Of a DNA stretch of 26,304 nt, positions 1-8,878 are shown piece after piece (the first letter of the stretch is position 1; each line of letters starts with the position of its first letter). Made by a program: the position numbers and the translations under genes. The DNA is from JOPF133 sp052144935 (GTDB taxonomy: Bacteria; Acidobacteriota; Terriglobia; Bryobacterales; Bryobacteraceae): assembly GCA_052144935.1 (NCBI GenBank), contig JBKQPR010000142.1:1-26304 (forward strand), written 5' to 3'. The notes below the pieces were generated by a model, which did not search any database, was not told the origin of the DNA, and worked only from the letters and a program-made list of their open reading frames with translations.

Positions 1-149
1 GGGGCGCCCTCTGGGCCCCGCTCCGCGCCCTCCGCGAAACTGCTTCCACTCCTACAATTCCATCGATCGGCCGGCGCATCCGCAACAGCCAGTGGGTTAT
101 ACTGAGCCTGAGTCGAAAAGGCTTACATTGATTTCCCGCTAGATAGATA

Positions 150-2531
150 ATGCCGGTCGATTCCCAGGAACGAACCCAATTCGAGGCGTCTTTCGGCCAG
201 GCTCCGGTGCCCATGTTGGTCCAACAGGCTGGGATCGTCCGGTTTCTCAACCTTCCCTGCCTGGCTCTTCTGGGCGCCGCGGAGGCCTCTCAAATCGTCG
301 GCAAACCCATGCTGGAGTTCATCCATCCCGCGCTTCGGCCCATCGTGGAGCAGCGCATACGGCGCTTGAACGAGTCCCAGGAAGCCGCTCCGCCGCTGGA
401 TGAAGTGCTGGTGCGGCTGGATGGCCAGTCGGTGGAGGTGGAAGTTACTGCGTGGGCGCTGGGCACGGAAGCCGGCGCGCCGGTCGCCGTGCTCTTCACC
501 GACGTGACTTTGCGCCGCCGGGCCGAGAGGGCCATGCGGGAAAGCCAGGAGCGCTTCCGCCAGCTCTTTGACGATGCTCCGGTGGCCTATCACGAGATCG
601 ACGGCCAGGGAATCATCCGCCGCGTCAATCGCGCCGAGTGCGACCTGCTGGGTTTCAAGCCCGAGGAACTGATCGGCAAATGGGCCTGGGAGGTGGTGGC
701 TCCCGGCCAGCGCGAGCTGAGCCGCAAACGAGTGGCCGAAAAGCTCACCGGCAATGAGCGCCTGGTTCCCTACGAGCGGCCTTACGCGCGCCGCGACGGA
801 ATCGATCTGCTGCTGGAAGTCCACGAAAAACCGATCCTCGACGAGCACGGCAAGACCGTGGGCATTCGCACCGCTATGCTCAACGTGACCGAGAAGAGAC
901 AGGCCGAGGAACGGCTCAAGGCTTTCTCCGCCGAGTTGCAGCTCAAGAACCGGGAGCTGGATCGCGCCCTCGGCGAAGCGCGCCAGGCGGCCGAATTGAA
1001 GAGCCAGTTTCTGGCCAACATGAGCCACGAAATCCGCACGCCGCTCAACGGCATCATCGGCATGACGGGTCTGCTGCTGGATACCGATCTGGCTCCCGGC
1101 CAGCGGGAATACGCGGAGACCGTGCGCAGCTCCGGAGAAGCCCTCCTCAGCGTGATCAACGACATTCTGGATTTCTCGAAGATCGAAGCCGCCAAGCTGC
1201 GGATCGAGTCGTTTCCCCTGGATCTTCGCCTGCTGGCCGAAGAGGTGAACGAGATGTTGGCGCCCCGGGCGGAGGAGCAGAAGCTCGACCTGGTGCTGGA
1301 ATATCCGTCCACGGCGCCCCGCCGCTTTGTGGGCGATGCCGGGCGCATCCGCCAGGTGCTCACCAACCTGGTGGGCAACGCCATCAAGTTCACGCCGGCC
1401 GGCAGCATAGTGGTGACCGTGCAGTGCGAGACACAAACCGCCGTCACAGCCCGCATGCGCATCGCCGTCGAGGATAGCGGGGTAGGGATTCCCGCCGACA
1501 AGATCGGGCGCCTCTTCGAAAAATTCAGCCAGGTGGATGGATCGGCCACCCGGCGCTACGGCGGCACCGGGCTGGGGCTGGCCATCTCCAAGCAACTGGT
1601 GGAGTTGATGGGCGGAATGGTCGGTGTGGAGAGCTGCGAGGGCCGGGGATCCACTTTCTGGTTCACCCTTCCGCTGCCGTTGGATGCCGACCCCCATGAG
1701 CTTCCGCCACTGGCGGACGATCTCCGCGGGCTGCGCATCCTGCTGGTGGACGACAACGAAATCAACCTGCGCGTGCTGCGCGAGCAAGTGGCGAGTTGGG
1801 GCATGCTGCACGAGAGCGTCTCGGCGCCGGAAACCGCCCTTGGCGCCATGCGGGAAGCGCAGCGGCAAAGCCGGTCTTTCGATTTCGTCCTGCTGGACTA
1901 CCAGATGCCGGGGATGGACGGAGCGATGCTGGCTCGGGCCATCCGGACGGATCCCGCTTTTGCCGCCGCCCAGCTCATTATGCTCACCTCGGTGGGCCAT
2001 TCGAACGAAGTGAAGGGCATGGAAGGCATCGCTGTGGATGCCTGTCTGGTGAAGCCCGTGCGCCAGTCGCAATTGCTCAATGCGCTGCTGCTCAGCCGGT
2101 CCAAGTCCCTGCGGCTGGCCTCGCCCGCGCCTCGGGCGGAGTGGCCGCTGCCCCGCTTCCGCGCGCTGCGCGTACTGCTGGTGGAAGACAACCTGGTGAA
2201 CCAGCGCGTGGCCACCCTGATGCTGCAGCGCCTGGGGTTGCGCCCCGATCTGGCGGAGAACGGCCGCCAGGCTGTCGAGATGTTCCGCCAGACGCCCTAC
2301 AGCCTGGTTTTGATGGACTGCCAGATGCCGGAGATGGACGGCTACGAAGCGGCCCGCGAGATTCGTCTGCTGGAAGGCCAACTCCGGCAGAGTGTGATCA
2401 TCGCCATGACCGCCGAAGCGCTGGACGGGGCCCGCGAGCGCTGCACCGCCGCCGGCATGGACGACTATATCTGCAAGCCGGTGAAGATGGAGATGCTCTC
2501 CGAGACGTTGTGCAGATGGGTCTCCGAATAG
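150..2531 (+). CDS. Soluble hybrid sensor histidine kinase, PAS-PAS-HisKA-HATPase-REC-REC
   Basis: Phosphorelay kinase of 793 aa. Two PAS-like sensor segments lie at about residues 10-120 and 130-250; the second ends in the usual coaxial helix before HisKA. The HisKA box NMSHEIRTPLNG puts the phospho-accepting His at 293. The ATPase domain shows the N box (NLVGNAIKFT, N410), DSGVGIP at 442 and GGTGLGLAIS at 471. Two receiver domains follow: REC1 with LLVDDNEIN and phospho-Asp 583 in LLDYQMPGMD, REC2 with LLVEDNLVN and Asp 723 in LMDCQMPEMD. There is no signal peptide or membrane segment, so it should sense a cytoplasmic cue. No HPt domain or DNA-binding output is fused, so phosphate must pass to a partner not seen here. 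The GH31 gene starts 16 bp downstream and may be co-transcribed. The start codon lacks a clear ribosome site; TATACT at 98-103 is a possible -10 box without a convincing -35. Ligand unknown. Confidence 0.95.
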   Translation: MPVDSQERTQFEASFGQAPVPMLVQQAGIVRFLNLPCLALLGAAEASQIVGKPMLEFIHPALRPIVEQRIRRLNESQEAAPPLDEVLVRLDGQSVEVEVTAWALGTEAGAPVAVLFTDVTLRRRAERAMRESQERFRQLFDDAPVAYHEIDGQGIIRRVNRAECDLLGFKPEELIGKWAWEVVAPGQRELSRKRVAEKLTGNERLVPYERPYARRDGIDLLLEVHEKPILDEHGKTVGIRTAMLNVTEKRQAEERLKAFSAELQLKNRELDRALGEARQAAELKSQFLANMSHEIRTPLNGIIGMTGLLLDTDLAPGQREYAETVRSSGEALLSVINDILDFSKIEAAKLRIESFPLDLRLLAEEVNEMLAPRAEEQKLDLVLEYPSTAPRRFVGDAGRIRQVLTNLVGNAIKFTPAGSIVVTVQCETQTAVTARMRIAVEDSGVGIPADKIGRLFEKFSQVDGSATRRYGGTGLGLAISKQLVELMGGMVGVESCEGRGSTFWFTLPLPLDADPHELPPLADDLRGLRILLVDDNEINLRVLREQVASWGMLHESVSAPETALGAMREAQRQSRSFDFVLLDYQMPGMDGAMLARAIRTDPAFAAAQLIMLTSVGHSNEVKGMEGIAVDACLVKPVRQSQLLNALLLSRSKSLRLASPAPRAEWPLPRFRALRVLLVEDNLVNQRVATLMLQRLGLRPDLAENGRQAVEMFRQTPYSLVLMDCQMPEMDGYEAAREIRLLEGQLRQSVIIAMTAEALDGARERCTAAGMDDYICKPVKMEMLSETLCRWVSE

Positions 2532-2547
2532 CCCTTCGAGGAACCGC

Positions 2548-4812
2548 ATGACCCGCAGACAAGCCCTGCGCCGCGTGGCCGCGGCCGGCGCCGGATCCCT
2601 GCTCAATGCCCCATCCGCGCCAGGGCAAGAAGGCGCCCAGCCCGGCGCTCTCCGGATCGCCGGCCGTCCGGTGGAGGTAACCCTGACCGCCGCCAGCCCG
2701 GTGACCGTCCGGATCGCCATTCAGCCGCTCGAAAACGGCCAGCCGCAGCCTATCCCCTCCGATGGCGCCCTGGTCAAGGAAGACTGGGGACCGCCTGCCG
2801 CGCGGCTGCGCGCTCTCCCCGCGCCGCGCAGCGTAAGATGCGGGGATCTGACCGTGCGGCTTTCCGCCGATCCATTGGCCTTTCGCATCCGGGGCGGCCG
2901 CCGCCTGGTGCAGGAACTGGCGTGCGATGCCGCAACCGGCCGCTTGAGCTTCCAGTTGGGACCGGAGCCCGCGCCAGTGCTCGGTCTGGGCCAGGGCGGC
3001 CCGCAATTCAATCGGCGTGGCAGCCTGGACCGCATGGGCAGCGGCCAGGGCGGCTACCGGCTGGCCACCAATGGCGGAAAGGTGCCCATCCAGTTCGCCA
3101 TCGGGACCGCCGGCTGGGCTTTGTTCGTACACCAGCCGCTGGGCGCCTTCGACCTCACCGGCAATACCGGGGAAGTTCAGCCCAGCCCCCAGGCAGCCCT
3201 GCCGATCGACGTGTTCGTCATCGGAGCCGCGGAACCGGCCGCCATAATGGCCGAGTACGCCCGCATTACGGGCCTTCCGGAGATGGCGCCTCTGTGGTCG
3301 TTTGGGTATCAGCAGTCCCACAGGACGCTCGGCCCGCCCGAGGAAATCCTGCAGGAGGCCCGCACGTTTCGCGAAAAGAAGCTGCCCTGCGACGCCATGA
3401 TCTACCTGGGCACCGATTTCTGCCCCAACGGCTGGAACACCCACAACGGCGAGTACACCTGGAACGAGAAAGCGTTCCCCGATCCCGCCGCAGCCATCCG
3501 CCAGTTGCACGACGAGCATTTCCACGTGGTGCTGCATGTAGTGCTCGAGGGCCGCCGTCTGACCGGGACCGTCAGCGACCCATGCACCGCCGCTCGATTG
3601 CCCGCCGGCCGTACCCCCGACGGCCGCTGGCCGCCCGACCGCCAGGTGAGTTGCTACTGGCCGGCGCACAAGCCGCTCTTCGACCTCGGCGTGGATGGCT
3701 GGTGGCCCGACCAGGGCGACGGCCTGGACGCGCCCTCGCGCCTGGCGCGCAACCGCATGTACTTCGAGGGCCACCAACTGTACCGGCCCAACCAGCGGGT
3801 CTACGCCCTGCACCGCAATGGATACGCCGGGATGCAGAGGTTCGCGGCCTTCCTCTGGTCGGGCGACGTGCAATCCACGTGGGAAACCCTCCAGACCCAT
3901 GTCGAGGTCGGGATCAATGCCGGGCTGAGCGGCATCCCCTTCTGGGGCACGGATATCGGCGGCTTCGTTCCCACCGCCGAGTACACCGGCGAGCTTTACG
4001 TCCGCTGGTTCCAGTTCGCGGCCTTCACGCCGCTATTCCGCTCCCACGGCCGGGACTGGCGGCTGCACCTGCCCTGGGGCTGGACAGCCGGGGAGATCGG
4101 CGTGCCGGAAACCCCCACTTACCACCCCGATGCGGGCGTGCTCCACAACCCGGCAATCGAGCCGGTCTGCAAGAAATACCTGGAGTTGCGCTACCAGTTG
4201 ATGCCTTATCTTTACTCTGCGGTGAAAGAGACCTGCGAGACCGGCCTGCCGGTCATTCGCTCGCTCTGGTTCCACGATCCGCATGACCTCGCAGCCGTGT
4301 CGCAAAGCCTCGAGTACCTTTACGGGCGCGACATTCTGGTGGCCCCGGTGCTCGACAAAGGCGCCGTAACGCGTCTGCTATATCTTCCGCGGGGTGTCTG
4401 GTACGACTTCTGGACCCGCGAGAAGTTGCAGGGCGGCCGCTCGATCGAGCGCCCCGTCGATCTGGAGACCATCCCTCTCTACGTGCGCGCCGGCGCGGTG
4501 ATTCCCATGGGTCCCGTGCGGCAGTATACCGGCGAGAAGGTGGAAGGGCCGCTGGTTCTGTGGGTGCACCCCGGCGCCGATGGAAGCTTCTCACTGTATG
4601 AAGACGATGGAGAGACCTTCGATTACCGCCAGGGTGAGTTTATGCGCGTGAGCCTGGCCTGGAACGACCGCCAGCGGCGCTTGACGCTGCGCCTGGCCAA
4701 CGGCTCGAAAATGCTGCCGCCGGCCAAGAGGGATCTGATGGTGCATGTGGCCGGTGAGGCGGTGTCGCGGGAGGTTGTGTTCGATGGCCGCCCCCTGCAA
4801 GTCCAGTTGTAG
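2548..4812 (+). CDS. Glycoside hydrolase family 31 (alpha-glucosidase/alpha-xylosidase type), probably exported
   Basis: A 754-aa GH31 enzyme, a family that hydrolyses or transfers terminal alpha-linked sugars (glucose, xylose, galactose, sulfoquinovose) with retention. The N-terminus has a twin-arginine-like start (MTRRQALRRV) followed by an Ala/Gly-rich stretch, suggesting Tat export. After a beta-sandwich region, the (beta/alpha)8 barrel shows PLWSFGYQQSH near residue 250, the nucleophile-region motif GVDGWWPDQGDG with candidate nucleophile D388, and the GH31 signature FWGTDIGGF with D469. FRSHGRD and YLYSAVKE follow, then C-terminal beta domains with GAVIPMGP and LYEDDGET. Length is normal for bacterial GH31. 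The motif around the nucleophile (PDQGD) differs from the common LDxTEP form, so the exact substrate should not be inferred. It starts 16 bp after the hybrid kinase gene, so the two may share a transcript. Confidence 0.93.
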   Translation: MTRRQALRRVAAAGAGSLLNAPSAPGQEGAQPGALRIAGRPVEVTLTAASPVTVRIAIQPLENGQPQPIPSDGALVKEDWGPPAARLRALPAPRSVRCGDLTVRLSADPLAFRIRGGRRLVQELACDAATGRLSFQLGPEPAPVLGLGQGGPQFNRRGSLDRMGSGQGGYRLATNGGKVPIQFAIGTAGWALFVHQPLGAFDLTGNTGEVQPSPQAALPIDVFVIGAAEPAAIMAEYARITGLPEMAPLWSFGYQQSHRTLGPPEEILQEARTFREKKLPCDAMIYLGTDFCPNGWNTHNGEYTWNEKAFPDPAAAIRQLHDEHFHVVLHVVLEGRRLTGTVSDPCTAARLPAGRTPDGRWPPDRQVSCYWPAHKPLFDLGVDGWWPDQGDGLDAPSRLARNRMYFEGHQLYRPNQRVYALHRNGYAGMQRFAAFLWSGDVQSTWETLQTHVEVGINAGLSGIPFWGTDIGGFVPTAEYTGELYVRWFQFAAFTPLFRSHGRDWRLHLPWGWTAGEIGVPETPTYHPDAGVLHNPAIEPVCKKYLELRYQLMPYLYSAVKETCETGLPVIRSLWFHDPHDLAAVSQSLEYLYGRDILVAPVLDKGAVTRLLYLPRGVWYDFWTREKLQGGRSIERPVDLETIPLYVRAGAVIPMGPVRQYTGEKVEGPLVLWVHPGADGSFSLYEDDGETFDYRQGEFMRVSLAWNDRQRRLTLRLANGSKMLPPAKRDLMVHVAGEAVSREVVFDGRPLQVQL

Positions 4813-5022
4813 AAGATCTCCGGCGCCATGCCCTACAGTTTTCCTGCGAGACGGCCGATAGGTGATGTAGAGCTTGCGGTAGGGCTGGCGGGCTCGGAGC
4901 GCGCATCGCCTGCCAACGTCCGGCTCTAATCGCCCCGGGTTGCTTGCTGGCGCAGCCGGGTGCCCAGCCGCCATCCTGTCGCGGAAGAGGCGGATGGAAC
5001 AGCCGGACATGAGGAAAAGTGA

Positions 5023-6525
5023 ATGCAGGGAAGGTTGACAATCGGGAAAAAGTTGACGCTCGGAGTCGCCGCCCTGGTGGTTTCCGCGGCATTGCTGGGT
5101 TTTTCCTCTTTCGCGGCGATTGCCAGGCTTGGCAATTCGCTGGACACGGCGGTCAACGTGACCGCGCAAAAGTTGGATCTGGTGGCCAGGGCGCGGGATG
5201 GCTTCCAGGAACTCAAGAGCAAGTCTCTCCAGCAGCAGATGGCCTATGCCATTGCCGATATGGAGCGCCACAATACGCGAGCCACCCAGACGGGCGGCGT
5301 GCCCTGCTCATCCTGCCATACGCCTGCGCCTGTAGAGGAGAGCATCCAGGCGCTGGACGCCGTGGGCTCGGACATCGGGCGCCAAACCAGCCAATTGCAC
5401 CGGCTGGTCGAAGAGGATGCGGCGCGCGGGGAACTCGCCGCCGTAGACCAGGGAGCGGCTGCCTGGTTGGCCGGCAACCGTGAGTATCTGCGGCTGGCCC
5501 AGAGCGGGCGATTCGAGGAGGCCCACGCCCTATTGCGGGATCGGATCCTCCCAATCCTCGAGCAGGTCGATAAGGCTTCCAAGCTCTTATCGCAACGGGA
5601 GCGGGATGCTCTGATGGTTGCCAACCGGCAGGCGCAAAGTAACATCTCGGGAAGCCGCTGGTCGGCTTTGGCGCTGGTTGCCTTGAACCTGCTGGTGGCG
5701 GGACTGGTGCTTTGGAGCATCCGAAGGGTCATTGGGGCGCTACGCCAGGGCGTAATGGAGGTGCGCCGGGAGGCGGACCAGGTGGCCGCGTCGGCCGGTC
5801 AGGTGACCTCCGCCAGCCAATCTTTGGCGCAGGGCGCCTCCGAGCAGGCGGCCTCGCTTGAGGAGACCTCCGCATCCAGCACGCAAATGGACGCGCTGGC
5901 TCATAGGAATAGCAGCCATTCGCGGTCGGCGGCGGACCTGGTGATGCAGTCGCAACAAAAGTTCGTCGAGGCCGCCGAGTGGCTCGATCGGATGGTAGGA
6001 GCGATGGGAGAGATCAACACACAGAGCCAGAAGGTCTCGAAAATCATCCGGGTGATCGACGAAATCGCTTTCCAGACGAATATTCTGGCTCTGAACGCCG
6101 CTGTGGAAGCGGCCCGCGCCGGTGAGGCCGGTATGGGTTTTGCCGTGGTGGCCGGCGAAGTTCGCAATCTGGCGCAACGCTGCGCTCAAGCGGCCAGGGA
6201 CACTGCTGGGCTGATCGAGGAATCGATTGCCAAATCCGGCGACGGAAAGGCCAAGGTGGATCACGTAGCCGAGGCTGTCCAAGCCATCGCGGCGGAGTCC
6301 ATGAAAGTCAAAGAACTGATCGACGCAGTGAACCTCGGCAGCCAGGAGCAGAGCCGCGGAATCCAGGAGGTCTCCCGTGCCATCGGCCAGATGGACAAGG
6401 TGACGCAGAGCACCGCCGCTGCGGCGCAAGAGAGCGCCGCCACAGCCCAGCAGTTGAAGGCACAATCGGAGTCCCTCAAGGACACCGCCGCCCGCTTGGG
6501 CGCCATGGTCGGCGACAACTCTTGA
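5023..6525 (+). CDS. Methyl-accepting chemotaxis protein with a periplasmic haem c (CxxCH) motif
   Basis: Transmembrane chemoreceptor of 500 aa. TM1 is about residues 10-34 and TM2 213-232, enclosing a helical periplasmic domain of ~180 residues. That domain contains VPCSSCHTP, a canonical CxxCH haem c site at residues 95-99 (bases 5305-5319). After TM2 there is almost no HAMP domain; the chain passes within about 20 residues into the cytoplasmic coiled coil with SQSLAQGASEQAASLEETSA. The signalling hairpin tip is recognisable as IDEIAFQTNILALNAAVEAA and the return helix as GFAVVAGEVRNLAQRCAQAA. There is no C-terminal CheR-binding pentapeptide. The start is supported by GAGGAAA shortly upstream. 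It probably senses redox state, oxygen, NO or an electron acceptor through covalent haem, as described for c-type haem chemoreceptors in Geobacter; the actual stimulus is inference. No che genes are adjacent. Confidence 0.94.
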   Translation: MQGRLTIGKKLTLGVAALVVSAALLGFSSFAAIARLGNSLDTAVNVTAQKLDLVARARDGFQELKSKSLQQQMAYAIADMERHNTRATQTGGVPCSSCHTPAPVEESIQALDAVGSDIGRQTSQLHRLVEEDAARGELAAVDQGAAAWLAGNREYLRLAQSGRFEEAHALLRDRILPILEQVDKASKLLSQRERDALMVANRQAQSNISGSRWSALALVALNLLVAGLVLWSIRRVIGALRQGVMEVRREADQVAASAGQVTSASQSLAQGASEQAASLEETSASSTQMDALAHRNSSHSRSAADLVMQSQQKFVEAAEWLDRMVGAMGEINTQSQKVSKIIRVIDEIAFQTNILALNAAVEAARAGEAGMGFAVVAGEVRNLAQRCAQAARDTAGLIEESIAKSGDGKAKVDHVAEAVQAIAAESMKVKELIDAVNLGSQEQSRGIQEVSRAIGQMDKVTQSTAAAAQESAATAQQLKAQSESLKDTAARLGAMVGDNS

Positions 6526-6585
6526 ACCGCTGCCGCGGGCGCCGCGCAATCCGGCGGCGTTGAAGCCCCAGGTTGGCGAACCGGC

Positions 6586-7074
6586 TTACCTGCGATAGGC
6601 GAATTCGGCGCGCTCTTCCCGCAGACGCTCCAGGTTGAGATCCTCGGCGTCCGACAAATCCAACACCCGCACGCGCTGCCCTTCTCGCAGCTCCTGCAGG
6701 CGGATTTCACGGCCATTCCGGAAGCGTACCGCGTCCCGGTAGCTGTGCGCGGCCGCGCTGATCTGCGTGAACGTCACGTTCTCTACCGGGCCAACTCCGA
6801 ATTCATGCTGGAGCCGCATCGGAATGTCCTGCAATCGCAGCTTCGCCCCCGGTGGGATGCACACCGCGCAGACCGGCTTGCTCCTGGACGGGTTGAGAAA
6901 CTCCTGCACGGCGCGCCAAAACCCACGCGTGGCGGGAGGTTTAGGCGCTGCCGCCGGTTTCAACTGGTCGGGTGAGGCCAGCCCTAGAGATCCCGTGGGA
7001 AACCGGTGTGCCACCAGGTTCTCACCCTCTTTGGCCAGCCGGTTCGGAACGGCCATCAACGAATAGTCGCACAT
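6586..7074 (-). CDS. Conserved hypothetical 'MCDYSL' protein
   Basis: A 162-aa soluble protein starting MCDYSLMAVPNRLA. I chose the ATG at 7074 because AGGAGG sits 8 bases upstream and the strongly conserved-looking N-terminus begins there; the longer open frame to 7374 is an unrelated gene relic. The protein opens with a compact N-terminal segment, then an Ala/Pro-rich linker near residues 40-60, the motif VCAVCIPPGAKLRL with two cysteines, and a charged C-terminal half (REIRLQELREGQRVRVLDL). I recall proteins with this N-terminus as conserved hypotheticals in Acidobacteria and Proteobacteria, but no function is known to me. The C-A-V-C pair and Cys2 could bind metal, which is speculation. 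It runs convergent to the chemoreceptor gene. Confidence 0.8.
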   Translation of the reverse strand: MCDYSLMAVPNRLAKEGENLVAHRFPTGSLGLASPDQLKPAAAPKPPATRGFWRAVQEFLNPSRSKPVCAVCIPPGAKLRLQDIPMRLQHEFGVGPVENVTFTQISAAAHSYRDAVRFRNGREIRLQELREGQRVRVLDLSDAEDLNLERLREERAEFAYRR

Positions 7075-7111
7075 GTTAATCGATCCTCCTGACTTTCCAG
7101 ACTTTCCCGGA

Positions 7112-7537
7112 CTAATCCCTGTACCTGGCGGTCTTCGCCCCTCCTCTTCCTGCGGGTCCTCGTTCGCCGGCCTGGCCCGATCTTCGTAGCCGCGGCGCCG
7201 GGCGGTGGCGCGGACCATACCACAGGCCGCGATTTCGTAATGCTCCGCGCGCCTGGCCGAGGCGGTCACGCCGGCATCGCAAGCAACCGGTGGAACGTGT
7301 TTGCCCAGCAGGTCTTCCCTCTTCGCCGATGACGCCTTCCATGCCCTTGCATCTCCGGCCCTTGGGGGATGCATCCAGATCTTGGAAAGTCTGCTCGGGC
7401 GTTCGACCTGACTGCGAGGTCTGTTCCAGGCACCGCTCGAACACGCTCCGCGATTCAGGCGATTGGGTGGCCGCGGCCATTTTCGGCCAGGCCTTGGTGG
7501 TGCGCTGCTCTGCGTATAAGTCCTTTATTTTCAACAT
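7112..7537 (-). pseudogene. Frameshifted remnant of a YciE/YciF-type (DUF892) ferritin-like protein gene
   Basis: Two minus-strand frames join into one DUF892-like protein. The first gives KIKDLYAEQRTTKAWPKMAA and then ASPKGRRCKGMEGVIGEE, matching the family pattern of LYxAExQxxKALPKMAxAA and PKGKKCxAMEGLIxEG. The second frame continues with REDLLGKHVPPVACDAGV and ARRAEHYEIAACG, matching the conserved xxRVEHYEIAxYG block. The switch occurs near 7316-7320 and needs a net one-base insertion or two-base loss. After about 7140 the reading degrades again. The N-terminus is also shorter than usual, lacking the first ~12 residues. Family members are ferritin-like helical-bundle proteins linked to stress. 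The evidence is from remembered family patterns and I consider it strong; a sequencing error cannot explain every defect. Confidence 0.75.
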
Positions 7538-7939
7538 ATATAAAGATCGCGCAGAGAATTGACCGCAGGGAATCCCCCTCCTAATTTGAGTTTCCGTTTG
7601 AGGGAAGTAAATGACAAGCCGCCCAAGCGCGGGGGTGTACGATTGCGAACCTTGCGTTTGTGAAAGGGCACACTTTCAGGGTGTGGGATGGCTTCGGTCT
7701 TGCGAAAGGACAGTTCTTGCGGGCGCTCCGTCTTTTTCGCTGGGCCAATTCGGAGACGCGCGCCGATCAGTTCTAGAATAATAGAGGTTAACGAATGATA
7801 ATCCAAGCGGACGGATTCGCGGGCCGCTCATGGCCGCTTTTGCCTTCCAGAGTGGGTATTTGTAACCTGTGTACGTGGCGGTACGCCTATCCAGACGGAG
7901 CCAAGCGGATTCCCGCATGCCGGGCACTTACGGTGAGGC
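7538..7939. other. Intergenic region upstream of the first ECF sigma operon
   Basis: About 400 bases without a convincing gene. Open frames here have no recognisable domain and no good ribosome site. A small hairpin is visible (TGAAAG at 7661-7666 with CTTTCA at 7673-7678). An AT-rich patch, TAGAATAATAG, lies around 7774-7784 and may be part of the promoter of the sigma operon. I could not assign a -35 box with confidence. Confidence 0.5.
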
Positions 7940-8518
7940 ATGCTGGTAGAGTTTGAACTGATTCGGCGCGCGCAAGCAGGCGACAGCGCGGCGTTCAACG
8001 AAATCGTGCTGGCGTACCGGAAACGGATTTTGGGGACGATCACCCGTTTGATCGCCCGTCCGGAAGATGTCGAGGATGTCGCGCAGGAAGTCTTTTTGCG
8101 GCTTTATTTCTCTCTCGACCAGTTGCGGACGGCGGAGGTCTTTGAACCCTGGCTATACCGCCTGACGGTGAACGCGGCTTACGATTACCTGCGCAAGCAG
8201 CGGCGCCGCCAGGAGTTCCGCATGTCGGACCTGTCCGAGCAGCAGGTCATGATGGCCGACGCCATGGCGGGCGGCAAAGCGGAGTTGGAAGATCAGCATC
8301 AGAAAAAGATTCGTGAATCGGTGGATTCGCTCCTCGGGGCGGTCTCCGAGGCGGATCGGATCCTGCTGATGTTGAAGGAAGTCGAGGGACTTTCGTTGAA
8401 GGAACTTGAAAAGATTTACAAGGTCAACGAAAATGCTCTTAAGGTGCGTTTATTCAGGGCCCGGCAACGGGTTCTGAAAGCTTTTGGGAAACGAGAGGGA
8501 ACCGGCGAAGGCCGGTAG
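7940..8518 (+). CDS. ECF-family RNA polymerase sigma factor
   Basis: Extracytoplasmic-function sigma factor of 192 aa. Region 2 spans about residues 10-80: FELIRRAQAGDSAAFNEIV, then the core-binding and -10-recognition segment EDVEDVAQEVFLRLY and FEPWLYRLTVNAAYDYLRKQ. Region 4 spans about 125-185 with SLLGAVSEADRILLMLKEVE, GLSLKELEKIYKVNENALKV and RLFRARQRVLKAF, the helix-turn-helix that reads the -35 element. The ATG at 7940 has GGTGAGG just upstream. The next gene begins 18 bp after the stop and encodes a one-TM protein that is probably the regulator of this sigma factor. The target regulon is not apparent; autoregulation of the three-gene operon is likely by analogy. Confidence 0.95.
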   Translation: MLVEFELIRRAQAGDSAAFNEIVLAYRKRILGTITRLIARPEDVEDVAQEVFLRLYFSLDQLRTAEVFEPWLYRLTVNAAYDYLRKQRRRQEFRMSDLSEQQVMMADAMAGGKAELEDQHQKKIRESVDSLLGAVSEADRILLMLKEVEGLSLKELEKIYKVNENALKVRLFRARQRVLKAFGKREGTGEGR

Positions 8519-8536
8519 AGGTTGAAAAGGTTCGAT

Positions 8537-8878
8537 ATGGCTCCAATGCGCGGAGACGAAGAAAGACTGGATGCCCTGTTCCGGGCGTACCGGAATGTCT
8601 GCCACACACCGCAGGAAAGTACCAACTTCATGCCTGACTTGTGGCAGAGGATAGAGGCTCGCCAGAGTTTTGCGTTCTCTTTCCGGCGGCTGGCGAGTGC
8701 GCTGGTCCCGGCAGCCGTGGCGCTGTCGATCGCGATGGGGGTCTATGCGTATACTCCCCGGCAGACTTCCAGCTACACCGCTCAGACCTACATTGAGGCG
8801 CTGGCGGAAGCCAACCCCGTCGAAACCCCGGAGATCGTTGGCACAGTGCGGGTCGACCTTTCCGATCCCGCCCGGTGA
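8537..8878 (+). CDS. Single-TM protein, probable anti-sigma partner of the ECF sigma factor
   Basis: A 113-aa protein with a cytoplasmic N-terminal ~55 residues (ERLDALFRAYRNVCHTPQES, then MPDLWQRIEARQ), one membrane helix (about LVPAAVALSIAMGVYAYT) and a short periplasmic tail. Position right after the ECF sigma gene and the cytoplasm-TM-periplasm layout suggest an anti-sigma factor. The N-terminus has one Cys and His but not the HxxxCxxC zinc motif of ZAS anti-sigma domains, so the assignment rests on context. I chose ATG 8537, which has AAAAGG six bases upstream; the TTG at 8522 directly abuts its only possible ribosome site. Its stop overlaps the next start by 4 bp (GTGA). Confidence 0.75.
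   Translation: MAPMRGDEERLDALFRAYRNVCHTPQESTNFMPDLWQRIEARQSFAFSFRRLASALVPAAVALSIAMGVYAYTPRQTSSYTAQTYIEALAEANPVETPEIVGTVRVDLSDPAR

Noticed and set aside
123..2720. 865-codon minus-strand open frame opposite the histidine kinase
   Set aside because: It is the antisense shadow of the kinase and the start of the GH31 gene, rich in His/Gln/Arg/Gly with no domain; long antisense frames are expected at this GC content.
4813..5022. Possible c-di-GMP-type riboswitch before the chemoreceptor
   Set aside because: A CCCCGGGTTGC segment drew attention, but the conserved core and paired stems of the GEMM fold could not be found.
7531..7806. 91-codon minus-strand open frame in the sigma upstream region
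   Set aside because: No ribosome site, no domain, and composition unlike the neighbouring genes.
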